Source: Trichococcus alkaliphilus
GTDB lineage: Bacteria > Bacillota > Bacilli > Lactobacillales > Aerococcaceae
Length of the DNA: 64,000 nucleotides
Direction: 5' to 3'
NCBI RefSeq assembly: GCF_003008695.1
Contig: NZ_PXZT01000007.1
Span: 62,001-126,000 of the forward strand
Part shown: one piece after another, positions 7,485 through 16,692 of the stretch
Numbering within the stretch: the stretch's first letter is position 1
Layout of the letters: every line of letters starts with the position of its first letter
Made by a program: the position numbers and the translations under genes
Notes under the pieces: generated by a model
Told to the model about the DNA's origin: nothing
What the model saw: the letters and a program-made list of their open reading frames with translations, nothing else
Database searches by the model: none

Positions 7485-7730
7485 TCCATTTCGCTCCTTT
7501 TTCTTCTCAACTACTATCCTATGGGAACAAGTGCGATTTCGCAACCGTCTTTTTGTTTAACAGTTTTATGACTAAAATATATCCACAGTCTCAGTTTTAT
7601 CTTTTTATTAACCAACATGGTTGTACAGTCTTATTATAATATGAAGGAAAGTGCAATTTTCGTCTGAAAAAGGCGTGAAAACCATTTGCTTTTTTCTGTA
7701 AATGATTTAAGATACTCTTATGCTTTTGAG

Positions 7731-7758
7731 TTGCTTAATCATGCAGTAGCATTATAAT
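7731..7758 (+). promoter_or_regulatory. Promoter of ktrB-ktrA
   Basis: TTGCTT at 7731-7736 and a perfect TATAAT at 7753-7758, 16 bp apart, about 50 bp before the ktrB start. Confidence 0.65.
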
Positions 7759-7809
7759 GAAGTTACAAATCCTATTCGCATGCTATTTGAGAGGAGAATT
7801 TGAACCATT

Positions 7810-9189
7810 GTGTTAAAGAAATTTTCGACTTGGTCTGTTTCGCAAAAGATCGCAACGAGCTTCGCCTTTGTCATCTTTACGGGCTCTCTTTTATTGACAT
7901 TGCCTATCAGCCAATTACCCACATCAAATGCGACATATCTGGATAACCTGTTCACGTCTGTGTCCATGGTGTGCGTGACCGGATTGTTTACGGAGTCCGT
8001 CCATGATTCCTACACCGTTTTTGGGCAGATCGTCGGCATGGTGTTGATGCAGATCGGTGGACTTGGATTGATGACGCTGATTGCTTCCGTCATCACCCGG
8101 TTAAGGGGCCGCATGGGGCTCCGCAACCGGCTGGCCGTCCAGGAAGGAATCAACCGTGGCGATGCCCGCGGGTTCAGGGATTACCTTTCGGACATCCTGA
8201 AATATACGGCCGTCATCGAAGGGACTGGATTCCTCTTGCTGTCTTTCCGCTTCGTTCCTGAGTTGGGCTGGGCATCCGGCCTGTTCACCTCCCTCTTCCT
8301 TTCGATTTCCGCATTCTGTAATGCCGGATTCGATCCGATGGGGAACATCAGCTTGATCGAGTATGTCCATGACCCTTTGGTGAACTTCACCATCACTTCC
8401 CTTATCATCCTGGGCGGTATCGGTTTCTCGGTCTGGTTCGACGTATCAAAGAGTGTCAAATGTTATCTAGGCAAAAAATGCAGGCCTAGCCTTAGGATTT
8501 TCTTCCGCGGCTTGTCCCTGCATAGCCGTTTGGCGTTAGGTGTGACAGGGATCGTCATATTGGTGGGTATGCTGTTCTTTGTCGCCATCGAATACAATAA
8601 TCCGGATTCGATTGGCACTTTCACATTCCCCCAAAAACTGATGACTGGCTATTTCCAGACAGTAACGATGCGTACCGCAGGCTTTGCGACTATCGACTAC
8701 ACACTGGTCTATCCGTTCACTTTGTTCTGGTTCATCATCACGATGTTCATCGGAGGCTCTCCCGGCGGTACTGCCGGTGGTTTGAAGACGACTACATTCG
8801 CCATCATTGTGCTGTTGCTCTATAACGAGCTGCGCGGCCAAAGCAATGTGAACATTGCGAACCATACCATCAGCGTTCAGCAGGTTCGCCAAGCCTTTGT
8901 AATCTTCATGGCTCTTCTGGGAACTTTGATTCTCGGCACCAGCCTATTAAGTATCCTGAACCCTGAAGTCGACTTCATCTATATTCTGTTTGAATCCATT
9001 TCCGCGCTTGCGACAGTTGGAGTCAGCGCAAACCTGACGCCTACTTTGGGGCGTCTGAGTCAAGCAGTCATTATGTTTTTGATGTTCGCAGGCCGCATAG
9101 GCCCGATTACTTTGGTGGATAGTTTAGCCAGAAGCACGCAAAAAGTTCATGATGTTGAATTTTCTAAAGGAAATATCCTGATCGGATAA
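7810..9189 (+). CDS. ktrB: Potassium uptake channel subunit KtrB (TrkH family)
   Basis: 459-residue integral membrane protein of the Trk/Ktr/HKT superfamily, the K+-translocating subunit gated by KtrA. All four pore-loop repeats are visible: VCVTGLF (about 55), SAFCNAGFD (about 170), TMRTAGFATID (about 285) and ALATVGVSANL (about 400), each with the filter glycine. GTG at 7810 is the only sensible start, since an in-frame TGA lies just upstream at 7801; GAGGAG is present but 14 bases away, a rather long spacing. ktrA follows after 24 bp. KtrAB is a known c-di-AMP-regulated transporter in Firmicutes. Confidence 0.93.
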   Translation: MLKKFSTWSVSQKIATSFAFVIFTGSLLLTLPISQLPTSNATYLDNLFTSVSMVCVTGLFTESVHDSYTVFGQIVGMVLMQIGGLGLMTLIASVITRLRGRMGLRNRLAVQEGINRGDARGFRDYLSDILKYTAVIEGTGFLLLSFRFVPELGWASGLFTSLFLSISAFCNAGFDPMGNISLIEYVHDPLVNFTITSLIILGGIGFSVWFDVSKSVKCYLGKKCRPSLRIFFRGLSLHSRLALGVTGIVILVGMLFFVAIEYNNPDSIGTFTFPQKLMTGYFQTVTMRTAGFATIDYTLVYPFTLFWFIITMFIGGSPGGTAGGLKTTTFAIIVLLLYNELRGQSNVNIANHTISVQQVRQAFVIFMALLGTLILGTSLLSILNPEVDFIYILFESISALATVGVSANLTPTLGRLSQAVIMFLMFAGRIGPITLVDSLARSTQKVHDVEFSKGNILIG

Positions 9190-9213
9190 TAGCAAAGAGG
9201 AGCGTATCTAAAT

Positions 9214-9882
9214 ATGAGTAAATTGGTTGGAATTTTGGGTCTTGGTATTTTCGGATCGACAATCGCAAAAACATTGAGCGAATTCGATGCGGATGTTATC
9301 GCTGTCGACAAGGATCCTGAGAACGTAAACCGTCTGGAACCCTTCATTACAAAAGGAATCATCGGAGATGTAACGGATTTGGCCTTACTGGAATCGATCG
9401 GACTCTCCGACTGCGATGTGGTCGTGATCGCTACCGGTACCGTATTGGAAGCAAGCGTGCTGGCCGTCATGAACTGCAAAAAACTTGGCATCAAGCATAT
9501 CATCGCAAAAGCCAAAAATAAAAATTACCGTGAGGTTTTGGAGGCGATCGGCGCCGACACGGTCATCCTGCCAGAAAAGGAAACTGGGATGCGCGTCGCC
9601 AAAAACATCCTCCGTACAAACATTGAAGATGTGGTGAACTTGGATGACCAAACTTCAATCATCGAATTCTATCCTCCAGCTAAATGGGTGGGCAGAACAC
9701 TAGGTGATTTGGATCTGCGCAACAAATACGACATCAATATCATCGGACTCCGCCAACACCGCGGAGAGCACCTGAACGTGTCCTTCACGGGCGATTACAT
9801 TGTGGATAAAGACATCGTACTTGTGGGTATCACTGAATCCGACGTCTTCGAACGTTATGACTACTTGAACCAACTGACTTGA
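9214..9882 (+). CDS. ktrA: Potassium uptake regulatory subunit KtrA
   Basis: 222-residue cytoplasmic RCK protein. The N-terminal Rossmann domain has GILGLGIFGSTIAKTL (nucleotide loop GLGxFG) and the acidic VDKD at the end of the second strand, which binds the ribose of ATP/ADP/NAD. The C-terminal part (about 140-222) is the RCK_C domain that binds c-di-AMP in characterised KtrA proteins. An octameric ring of KtrA gates the KtrB dimer. GAGGAG precedes the ATG, and the gene ends in a terminator, so ktrB-ktrA is a complete two-gene operon. Confidence 0.93.
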   Translation: MSKLVGILGLGIFGSTIAKTLSEFDADVIAVDKDPENVNRLEPFITKGIIGDVTDLALLESIGLSDCDVVVIATGTVLEASVLAVMNCKKLGIKHIIAKAKNKNYREVLEAIGADTVILPEKETGMRVAKNILRTNIEDVVNLDDQTSIIEFYPPAKWVGRTLGDLDLRNKYDINIIGLRQHRGEHLNVSFTGDYIVDKDIVLVGITESDVFERYDYLNQLT

Positions 9883-9888
9883 TTTTCT

Positions 9889-9920
9889 GCAGCATCCCAT
9901 TTTCGGGATGCTGTTTTTTT
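9889..9920 (+). terminator. Terminator of ktrB-ktrA
   Basis: AGCATCCC and GGGATGCT arms with a six-base loop and a seven-T run. Confidence 0.9.
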
Positions 9921-10008
9921 AGGTTTGCTGATAGGAAATCAGATTATTGGTTCCCATATTTTGGATTACGGCTTCGGTTATACCCACTTCACACACCCAA
10001 CTCACACC

Positions 10009-10329
10009 TTATCCACAAAAGTTATGCACATGTACACACGTTCCCCCGTTATCTAGTGGTAGCATTATTTTTGGCCACATCATATTGATTATCCTTAAAA
10101 TGAATTATCCTCCTACGAACACAGTTATACACATGGCCTATTGAGCAATCAAATCGATTTATTCCCCTTATTTACCAACGATTATTCAGATTTTTTCACA
10201 TGGCCGCATACTCTTATGCACAGACTTCGCCGATTTCTGTGCATAACTTCCATTTTCAGAAAGCACCGCTCCCATCATCATTTACGCGTTTTGCACACAA
10301 AAACTTTTTTTCCACAGAAATTATCCACA
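10009..10329. promoter_or_regulatory. DnaA-box cluster
   Basis: Six exact matches to TTATNCACA lie in 320 bp: plus strand at 10009, 10022, 10125, 10214 and 10321, minus strand at 10238-10246. One-mismatch copies occur at 10289 and 10308. The interval between the convergent ktrA and htrA genes has no ORF of its own that I trust. Such density is typical of origins or of DnaA-titration clusters. dnaA/dnaN are not in the window and flanking genes do not diverge from here, so a titration or regulatory cluster, or an origin-proximal segment, is the safer call. Confidence 0.8.
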
Positions 10330-10336
10330 AACGAAG

Positions 10337-10380
10337 AACACCCCGCATGGTTTCTCTCAAGAGAAGCCATGCGGGGTGTT
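10337..10380 (-). terminator. Terminator of htrA
   Basis: A 20-bp almost perfect stem (arms beginning AACACCCCGCATGG, loop TCAA) directly after the DnaA-box cluster. The minus-strand tail is only moderately T-rich (TTCTTCGTTTG). Confidence 0.7.
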
Positions 10381-10408
10381 CGACATTACATCCATTTATC
10401 TTTTCAGC

Positions 10409-11908
10409 TTATTCGGCCGAGGTCTGTCCTTCAGTCAGGGTCACGGTCGTTGACTGCAACGTGCCTGCGCGATAGTAGGCTATTTCCACATCGGTTCCTA
10501 CTTCCAGTGCATAAAGGATTTTACGTAGGTCGACGATGCTCGTTACCGCTTCGCCGTTCATTTCCGTAATGACGTCGTATTGTTCCAATCCGCCCAATTC
10601 GGCTGCGGATAAAGCCTGGACTTCGGCGATGACGACGCCTGCCGTCACATCCTCAGGCAGAGTCAGAACGGAGCTTTGTTGAGCTGCCGAAATCTGGGAG
10701 AGATCCAGCATGGACACGCCCAGGATCGGACGGATGATTTCGCCGTTTTGTTCCAATTCGTTGATGATGGTCAGGACGTCATTGCTCGGGATTGCGAAGC
10801 CCATCCCTTCGACGTCCGAATCGGATATCTTCATCGAGTTGATGCCGATGACCTGTCCGGCGATGTTGATCAGAGCGCCACCGGAATTACCCGGGTTGAT
10901 CGCTGCATCCGTTTGGAGCGCCGTCACATCCCAGTCAACGATGCTGTCCCCGTCCACATCTGTGGACACGGAACGGTTTTTGGCTGAAATGATTCCTTGA
11001 GTGACCGAAGTCGCAAACTCGGTTCCAAGCGGAGAGCCGATTGCGATGGCCGGTTCGCCGACATTCACGGCGTCCGAATCACCGAAGGAAGCCACCGCGG
11101 TGACACTTGTCGCCGGGATTGTCAAGACGGCCAAATCGGTCCAGACATCACTGCCGACGACAGTCGCGACTTCTTTCGTGCCGTCCTTCATCAGGATCTC
11201 CAGCTCATCCGCCCCGTCTATGACGTGGTTGTTCGTAACGATATAGGCGAGATCGTCCTCAATCTTATAGATGACGCCGCTGCCCTCACTCGATGTCTCC
11301 AAAGCTCCGTTTGTGGTGTCAGAAGAGTTCTGCGGCAGGTCGAAGCCGAACATATTCGTGTTGCCTGCCTGCATATTGATGATGGATACGACCGCATCCT
11401 GCACTTTCTCCACAGCGGCAGTCGTGTCGGTCGTCACATTGACGGCGACATCCGTCACGGTTTCATTGACGGATGTGTTCCCGTTGTCGCCTGTTCCTGA
11501 TCCGTTGCCGAGGATGCCCGATCCGAACAGCAAGCCTGCTCCAATCAGGGCGACCATCCCGCCTCCGATCAATCCGCCGACGATGCCGTTCCTGATCGGT
11601 GAATTTTTGCGGTCTTTCGGACGTCTGGATGTGTCTTCGGTTTCGTTGACCGTGTTGTATACGCGCGCGCGTTCCTCTTTGTTCATGGTCGGCCTAGCGA
11701 TTGCGGCTGCCTCAACTTCCGGCTCTTCATTGGCCGTTTCTTCGACCGCAGTGTATTCTGCCTCTATTTCGGTTTCTTCGGATAAGTCTTCCTGATTATG
11801 ATCAGCAGATGGAGCGTCGGTGGCAGTCGATTCTATTTCGGTTTCCGTTTCATTGTATGCTTCTTCTTGATTAAGCGGATTTTTTTTATTTTCTTCGTCC
11901 CTGTCCAT
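10409..11908 (-). CDS. htrA: Membrane-anchored serine protease HtrA/DegP
   Basis: 499-residue extracytoplasmic quality-control protease. An unusually acidic, Glu/Thr-rich cytoplasmic N-terminus of about 100 residues precedes one transmembrane segment (about 108-132, VGGLIGGGMVALIGAGLL). The trypsin-like domain has the full triad: His228 in TNNHV, Asp258 in WTDLAVL and Ser342 in NPGNSGGAL. A single PDZ domain occupies about 395-490. AAGGAGG precedes the ATG. In streptococci and relatives htrA sits beside rlmH near the origin; here ktrAB and the DnaA-box cluster lie between them. Confidence 0.95.
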   Translation of the reverse strand: MDRDEENKKNPLNQEEAYNETETEIESTATDAPSADHNQEDLSEETEIEAEYTAVEETANEEPEVEAAAIARPTMNKEERARVYNTVNETEDTSRRPKDRKNSPIRNGIVGGLIGGGMVALIGAGLLFGSGILGNGSGTGDNGNTSVNETVTDVAVNVTTDTTAAVEKVQDAVVSIINMQAGNTNMFGFDLPQNSSDTTNGALETSSEGSGVIYKIEDDLAYIVTNNHVIDGADELEILMKDGTKEVATVVGSDVWTDLAVLTIPATSVTAVASFGDSDAVNVGEPAIAIGSPLGTEFATSVTQGIISAKNRSVSTDVDGDSIVDWDVTALQTDAAINPGNSGGALINIAGQVIGINSMKISDSDVEGMGFAIPSNDVLTIINELEQNGEIIRPILGVSMLDLSQISAAQQSSVLTLPEDVTAGVVIAEVQALSAAELGGLEQYDVITEMNGEAVTSIVDLRKILYALEVGTDVEIAYYRAGTLQSTTVTLTEGQTSAE

Positions 11909-12035
11909 GATGGTTCCTCCTTATCGTTCTACAAGATCAGTATAGTTCCTTATTTTGAATAAATTATGAAGATAGTAAGAGAATATTTCGGAAAATGGAT
12001 TCTCGATGAGATTATTGTATCATATCCACGTATGC

Positions 12036-12064
12036 AAAAAGGAGCGGAATCCCTCGATCCGCCC
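12036..12064 (-). terminator. Terminator downstream of walJ
   Basis: GGGCGGA and TCCGCTCC arms with a TTTTT tail on the minus strand, between walJ and htrA. htrA is therefore at least partly transcribed on its own. Confidence 0.65.
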
Positions 12065-12091
12065 TCTTGCGCTTGCAATCCCGCCTATCGA

Positions 12092-12907
12092 CTAGACTCT
12101 GAAAAGTTCAGTCGGCTCATCCGGATCGGTATCATATACAAAAAAATCTTCATTGACGCCCATGCCTTTTTGCATCAGAATGCTTTCGGCGGTATGGTGC
12201 GCCAAGGTCTTGATGTTGTTGTCCCGGCTCAAATGCCCGAGATAGATGCGCTTCGTCCTGTCGCCCAGCATTTCGGCGACGGCGGCAGCCCCATCCTCAT
12301 TGGACAGATGACCTTCATCCCCCAAAATGCGCTGTTTCAGTGACCAAGGGTACCCGCCCATGCGCAGCAATTCCAGATCGTGATTGCTTTCGATGAGATA
12401 CGCATCCGCATCCCTCAAAAGGCCGCGCAAGCGATCGCTGACATAGCCGGTATCGGTCAACATGACCATCTGCTTGCCTTCATGATGGAAGGAGTAGAAT
12501 TGCGGTTCGGCAGCATCATGGGAAACGCCATAGCTTTGGATATCGACATCGCCCAAGGTCAGCACCTGGCCCATCTCGAAGATGTGCTTCTGCTCGGTTT
12601 TGACGTTGCCGATGATGTGATCCATCGCCTTCCACGTCGCTTCGTTCGCATAAAGATCCATGTGGTACTTGCGCGCCAGGACGCCCAAGCCGTGTACGTG
12701 ATCGCGGTGTTCATGCGTAACGAGGATCGTGTCCACATCCGCAAGGTTGCGATCGATTTTCGCCATCAGACCGGCGATTTTCTTGCCGCTCAACCCGCAG
12801 TCCACCAATATTTTCCGTTTGGGCGTCTCGATATAGGTGCAGTTGCCGGAACTGCCGCTCGCCAGATAGCTGACGCGCATGCCCTCTTTTTCTATTGTCT
12901 CAATCAA
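12092..12907 (-). CDS. walJ: WalJ (YycJ) metallo-beta-lactamase-fold exonuclease
   Basis: About 271 residues. MBL-fold hydrolase with SYLASGSSGNC at the N-terminus, the metal-binding THEHRDHVHG motif, VSHDAAEP, and LIESNHD as seen in WalJ/YycJ. Homologues have been described as 5'-3' exonucleases linked to wal operons and DNA repair. I chose TTG at 12907 because GGAGGGG precedes it at good spacing; an ATG at 12880, just before SYLASGSSGNC, is the alternative and would match the usual family start. It is separated from yycI by two extra genes, unlike the compact wal operon of other Firmicutes. Confidence 0.9.
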   Translation of the reverse strand: MIETIEKEGMRVSYLASGSSGNCTYIETPKRKILVDCGLSGKKIAGLMAKIDRNLADVDTILVTHEHRDHVHGLGVLARKYHMDLYANEATWKAMDHIIGNVKTEQKHIFEMGQVLTLGDVDIQSYGVSHDAAEPQFYSFHHEGKQMVMLTDTGYVSDRLRGLLRDADAYLIESNHDLELLRMGGYPWSLKQRILGDEGHLSNEDGAAAVAEMLGDRTKRIYLGHLSRDNNIKTLAHHTAESILMQKGMGVNEDFFVYDTDPDEPTELFRV

Positions 12908-13028
12908 ACTTAGCCCCTCCAATACATCCATAAGTGTAACTTATTTCTTGGAAAATGCCAGTAATTTTTCTCCATGTTAGGAAAAGTTAATCTTTGGCAC
13001 CGCATGGGGGGCCCAAGCCGAAAGCCGT

Positions 13029-14549
13029 TTATTTTTTTGGTTTGCGCCAAGCCTTCTTGGCGATTTTGAGCGCGCGCAGCTGGGCTGTCTTCTTCGATCG
13101 GTTCTGTTGGCTCTGCACCAGGATTGCATCCAACAAGGTGATCCCCTCTTCCACGAAATCGCCCTTGTTCAGCATGACGCACTCCGCTTGTCCGGCCATC
13201 GTCGCATCCGACATTTCCGCCCGCGTGGGTACACCGTTCTTAACCATGTTCTCGAGTACCTGTGTGCTCCAGATGACGGGAATATGCGCAGCCTCGCAGA
13301 TCCAGAGTATTTCTTCCTGAAGTTCCGACAGCCTCAAAAACCCGGCCTCAGCAGCCAAGTCCCCGCGGGCGATCATGATTGCCAAAGGATTTTTGCTGGC
13401 TGCGGCCACGATCAGCTCCGGCAGATGGTTCACGGCTTCCACCGTTTCAATTTTGATTACAATCGGGATAGCTGCGGCTGCTTCATTTCCGACCTGCTCC
13501 ACTAAAGTCTTCTGGATAGCGGCAATGTCCTTGCTGCCGCGGACAAAAGAGAAGCCCAGGATGTCGGCATCCTTTTCGGCCACCAGTAAGTCTTCGCGAT
13601 CCTTATCCGTCAAGATCGGCATCCTAAAAGTTGATTCCGGGAAATTGAGCCCTTTCTGCGCCTTCACTCTGATACCCTTTGGCTTGGCCACTTTTCCGAC
13701 CTGCACGACGACGCCTTGCGGTTTCTGTTCCACAACACGCCCTTCCAGTACGCCGTCATCCAAAATGACCGGACTGTCGACCTTCAGCTCATCAAAGAGA
13801 TTCAGGCTTTCGCTGAACAAAATGATCGGATAGTGTTTCAGATCTTTGAAGGAAGCATCCGCAGTCAGAAAGAAAAAGTCGCTAACCTTGAGGCGCGGTT
13901 TCTCCTTTTCGCTGATGACGGCATCAACCCGGATCTTTGGACCCGCGATGTCAAAATAGATGCGACAACTTTTACCGGCAGTTTTTTTTGCTTCCTGCAG
14001 TTTTTCGACCATCTTAAGCCAGACGACGCTATCGTCATGGGCGCAGTTGATGCGGGCGATGTCCATACCGCGCTCCAGCAGGCGGACGAGAAAGTTTTTA
14101 TCTTGTGCGGCCTGTTCCGGAAGAGTGACCATGATCCGGGTCGACCGGTGCTTCGGCGGTTCACCTAATAAGGCATTCGCCTCGTTTGCCAATTTTTTTC
14201 GGCCCGGGAATTTCTCGGTTGTCTTAGGATAGTCATCCAACTGCTTGATTTCCCCTGACATCAACGCTAAGTTGCGGACGATCGCATCCAGCTGTTGGAG
14301 CACTTTCGATTCCGTCCGGCCCAGTGAGGATAAGCCCCATTTGGACAGGCGGCTCTGCAAGGGACGGATATCCCTGCTGCGCAACGCCAGATAGTAAGCC
14401 AGGTTTTTGCCGCTGAGCTGGAAGGAAGTTCTGGAAATGTCCGGCTTCCATTCCGCATAAAGGGCATTGCCTTCCTCATAGACCGCCTGACGCAGCGCCA
14501 GCATCTCCTGATAAAGCGACTGCAATTCATTCTGTTCTTTCTCTTTCAT
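13029..14549 (-). CDS. Pyruvate kinase paralogue with N-terminal extension
   Basis: About 506 residues. From about residue 130 onward the barrel of pyruvate kinase is recognisable: INCAHDD (for the INFSHG loop), DIAGPKIR, KIETVEAVNHL with the catalytic-type Lys, IARGDLAAE and PTRAEMSDA. It lacks the C-terminal allosteric domain and has a helical N-terminal extension of about 120 residues, while AECVMLNKG replaces the canonical AVMLSGETA. The changed NFSHG loop makes glycolytic activity uncertain. GAGGTG before the ATG at 14549 supports that start over the one at 14573. It lies between walJ and a DUF2207 gene, an unusual neighbourhood. Confidence 0.8.
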   Translation of the reverse strand: MKEKEQNELQSLYQEMLALRQAVYEEGNALYAEWKPDISRTSFQLSGKNLAYYLALRSRDIRPLQSRLSKWGLSSLGRTESKVLQQLDAIVRNLALMSGEIKQLDDYPKTTEKFPGRKKLANEANALLGEPPKHRSTRIMVTLPEQAAQDKNFLVRLLERGMDIARINCAHDDSVVWLKMVEKLQEAKKTAGKSCRIYFDIAGPKIRVDAVISEKEKPRLKVSDFFFLTADASFKDLKHYPIILFSESLNLFDELKVDSPVILDDGVLEGRVVEQKPQGVVVQVGKVAKPKGIRVKAQKGLNFPESTFRMPILTDKDREDLLVAEKDADILGFSFVRGSKDIAAIQKTLVEQVGNEAAAAIPIVIKIETVEAVNHLPELIVAAASKNPLAIMIARGDLAAEAGFLRLSELQEEILWICEAAHIPVIWSTQVLENMVKNGVPTRAEMSDATMAGQAECVMLNKGDFVEEGITLLDAILVQSQQNRSKKTAQLRALKIAKKAWRKPKK

Positions 14550-14621
14550 TCTGTTCGCACCTCGACCTTTCATCTTTTATCAAATAAAGGATTGTCTGCT
14601 GGAATGTAGCCCGGTATCTGA

Positions 14622-14660
14622 AACAAAAACACCCTGCTCTGCTTCAGAATAGGATGTTTT
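14622..14660 (-). terminator. Terminator of the DUF2207 gene
   Basis: AACATCCT and AGGGTGTT arms with further pairing inside and a TTTTTG tail on the minus strand. Confidence 0.65.
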
Positions 14661-14681
14661 CGAAAGTATGGACGGCGTTCG

Positions 14682-16547
14682 TCAGAAAGCCCCGCCGCCG
14701 GAACCGCCACCCGACCCACCGGATGAGCCACCACCGAAACCGCCGCCGAAGCCGCTGCTGTTCGAGGAAGTCGGCATCGATTTGGTTACGCCTGTGTTGA
14801 TGCTGTTGTTCAGCGTGGACAGGAAGATAGCGTTGTTCATGTAGTAATAGCTGCCGAAAGCGGAAGCCTGGATCTCATTGACGGGGAACTCGACCTGCAT
14901 CTGCTTCATGACTTTGTCGGCCACACCCAAAGAGACGGCATAGACCAAGAAATGATCCCACAGAGCGATGGACCCGACCTCGCGCATCGGAAAGTCACCC
15001 ACGTCCTTCAGCATGTTGCGGAAACCTGCCCATTCCTGCTTCGCGCGTTCACCGTCGGCCGTCATGATTGGCTTGACAGCCACTGTCATGAGTTGGATGA
15101 AGCTGAGCGCCGCACCCAGAGCTGCAAGGATGATTGCCCACGCGGTGAATGTGCCGCTCATGATGCCGAAGAACACAATAGCACCCAATAGGAAGATATT
15201 TGCGACAAAAGCCAAGACCGCGAAGGCGACAGCTTTCTTGTTGTCCTTCGAACGATAGTTCTGCCGTTTCGGCGTGGCGACATCCATTACGCGCTCTTGC
15301 CATTTGACCCGATTTTCATTGAAGCGTTTGGCTTCCGTCGAATTATCGGCGATGTTCTCGATATCATCGAGCGTGACGCTCTCCCCATCCCCAACATCGC
15401 TGATGAACCAATCCAAAAGCAGCTTTTCATGGCTCAGGAGCGGGGCATTTTTCGTGTCCTTGATCTTCATCAGACGGAAGGAGTCTTCAGGCGCTTTTTC
15501 CCGCCCAAAAATCCCTTTTTGGGGAATCTGCACAGGCGAAATCGTCAGATAACCTTTCCGCACCAGATCCAGAATAGTGGCCGAAATGTCAGCAGCTTGC
15601 ACATTTCCGCTGAAGACGGCACCGTTCATGACGGCAGGCGTCATGTCCTCAGGCAGTTCATAGATATGGTCCGGCAGATGGATTTCCTGCGGGATTTCTT
15701 TTTGCCTTGCTCTCCTTACCCATAAGAACACCAGGACCGGCAGAACCGGCGCGACTACAGCCAAGACCGCGCTGAGGATTCCGAAGAGCCACGCATTGCG
15801 TTGCTCTTCCTCGGCCAATGCGGCTTCCTGCGCCAATATTTCATCGAATTTGTCCTCATTCACCACATTCGGATTGTCTGCGGTGATGCTGGTCGGGAAA
15901 ATCACATGGGCTTCGACGAATTGATTGGCCGGATTCTGCGGGACATACAGCAGGACTTTTTGATTGTCTTCCAGCGTCACTGTACTGTTCTCACCGCCGC
16001 CGTGGCCCCAAGCACGCAATTCCTCTTCACCGGTCGCTTCCGGCAAAAGAACGGTGACGTCCACATCGTTCAATGGATCCTCCCAAGCGGAACCGATGAC
16101 TTTGCGGTTGAACTCAGCGATGTCGTTGTAGTTCGTGATGATTTCAGGAATGCGGTATTGATAGATGACCGTCTGGATCTCATCCGTCATTTTGTTGTAC
16201 ACAGTGAAATTCAGGAAATCACCGGTATTTTCCAGTTTGAACGTCCCCGATTCCTCCGTATCGCTCAAAGCAAAAGGGAAAGGATTTTCCGAAAGATAGC
16301 CTTGCATCGACACTTTGACATCTGTCGGATCCGCTACCTCCGAAATATCCAAATCATACAGCACCCCATTGAATTCCCCTTCAAAATCGTAAGTGATGCT
16401 CTCAGTGAAAAAGGCGCTGCCATCCCGCTGTATTTCGACCAATACATCATAATTCGTAATCTCATAGGAACGGGCCTGTACTTCCTTCTGTCCAAATCCA
16501 ATCAAAAAAAAGAACATGAACAGCACAATCGAGCCTATCCGTTTCAT
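14682..16547 (-). CDS. DUF2207 membrane protein with Gly-rich C-terminus
   Basis: 621 residues. A signal peptide (VLFMFFFLIGFGQ, about 8-20) leads to an extracellular DUF2207 domain (about 30-230), a transmembrane segment near 255-278, a cytoplasmic region, two close transmembrane helices near 435-485, and a terminal tail of GGFGGGS-type repeats. Function of the family is unknown; it is common as a predicted membrane protein in Firmicutes. GGGGAAGG precedes the ATG. Terminators lie on both sides, so it is transcribed separately although it sits between yycI and walJ. Confidence 0.85.
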   Translation of the reverse strand: MKRIGSIVLFMFFFLIGFGQKEVQARSYEITNYDVLVEIQRDGSAFFTESITYDFEGEFNGVLYDLDISEVADPTDVKVSMQGYLSENPFPFALSDTEESGTFKLENTGDFLNFTVYNKMTDEIQTVIYQYRIPEIITNYNDIAEFNRKVIGSAWEDPLNDVDVTVLLPEATGEEELRAWGHGGGENSTVTLEDNQKVLLYVPQNPANQFVEAHVIFPTSITADNPNVVNEDKFDEILAQEAALAEEEQRNAWLFGILSAVLAVVAPVLPVLVFLWVRRARQKEIPQEIHLPDHIYELPEDMTPAVMNGAVFSGNVQAADISATILDLVRKGYLTISPVQIPQKGIFGREKAPEDSFRLMKIKDTKNAPLLSHEKLLLDWFISDVGDGESVTLDDIENIADNSTEAKRFNENRVKWQERVMDVATPKRQNYRSKDNKKAVAFAVLAFVANIFLLGAIVFFGIMSGTFTAWAIILAALGAALSFIQLMTVAVKPIMTADGERAKQEWAGFRNMLKDVGDFPMREVGSIALWDHFLVYAVSLGVADKVMKQMQVEFPVNEIQASAFGSYYYMNNAIFLSTLNNSINTGVTKSMPTSSNSSGFGGGFGGGSSGGSGGGSGGGAF

Positions 16548-16623
16548 TGTTACCTTCCCCTTCCGATACCCTCCATCAAGCTTGTCGCTTCTGATACCCC
16601 CATTTTAACAAACTTAACCAAGT

Positions 16624-16662
16624 TAAAAAAGGAAGAACCTCATTTCGAGATCCTTCCTTTTG
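16624..16662 (-). terminator. Terminator of the walRK-yycHI operon
   Basis: AAGGAAGgaTCTC and GAGgtTCTTCCTT arms followed by TTTTTT on the minus strand, directly downstream of yycI. Confidence 0.8.
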
Positions 16663-16692
16663 TTTGTGTTCGTTAAAAAAGTAATAGCCGTT

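Noticed and set aside
10009-10329. Calling the DnaA-box cluster oriC
   Set aside because: dnaA and dnaN are not adjacent, and neighbouring genes do not diverge from this point; the cluster is real but its role is open.
10997-11500. Long plus-strand frames opposite htrA, walJ, walK, alr, murF, pyrG and others
   Set aside because: They are complementary-frame shadows of real genes: no ribosome binding sites and biased Arg/His/Gln-rich composition from the opposite codons.
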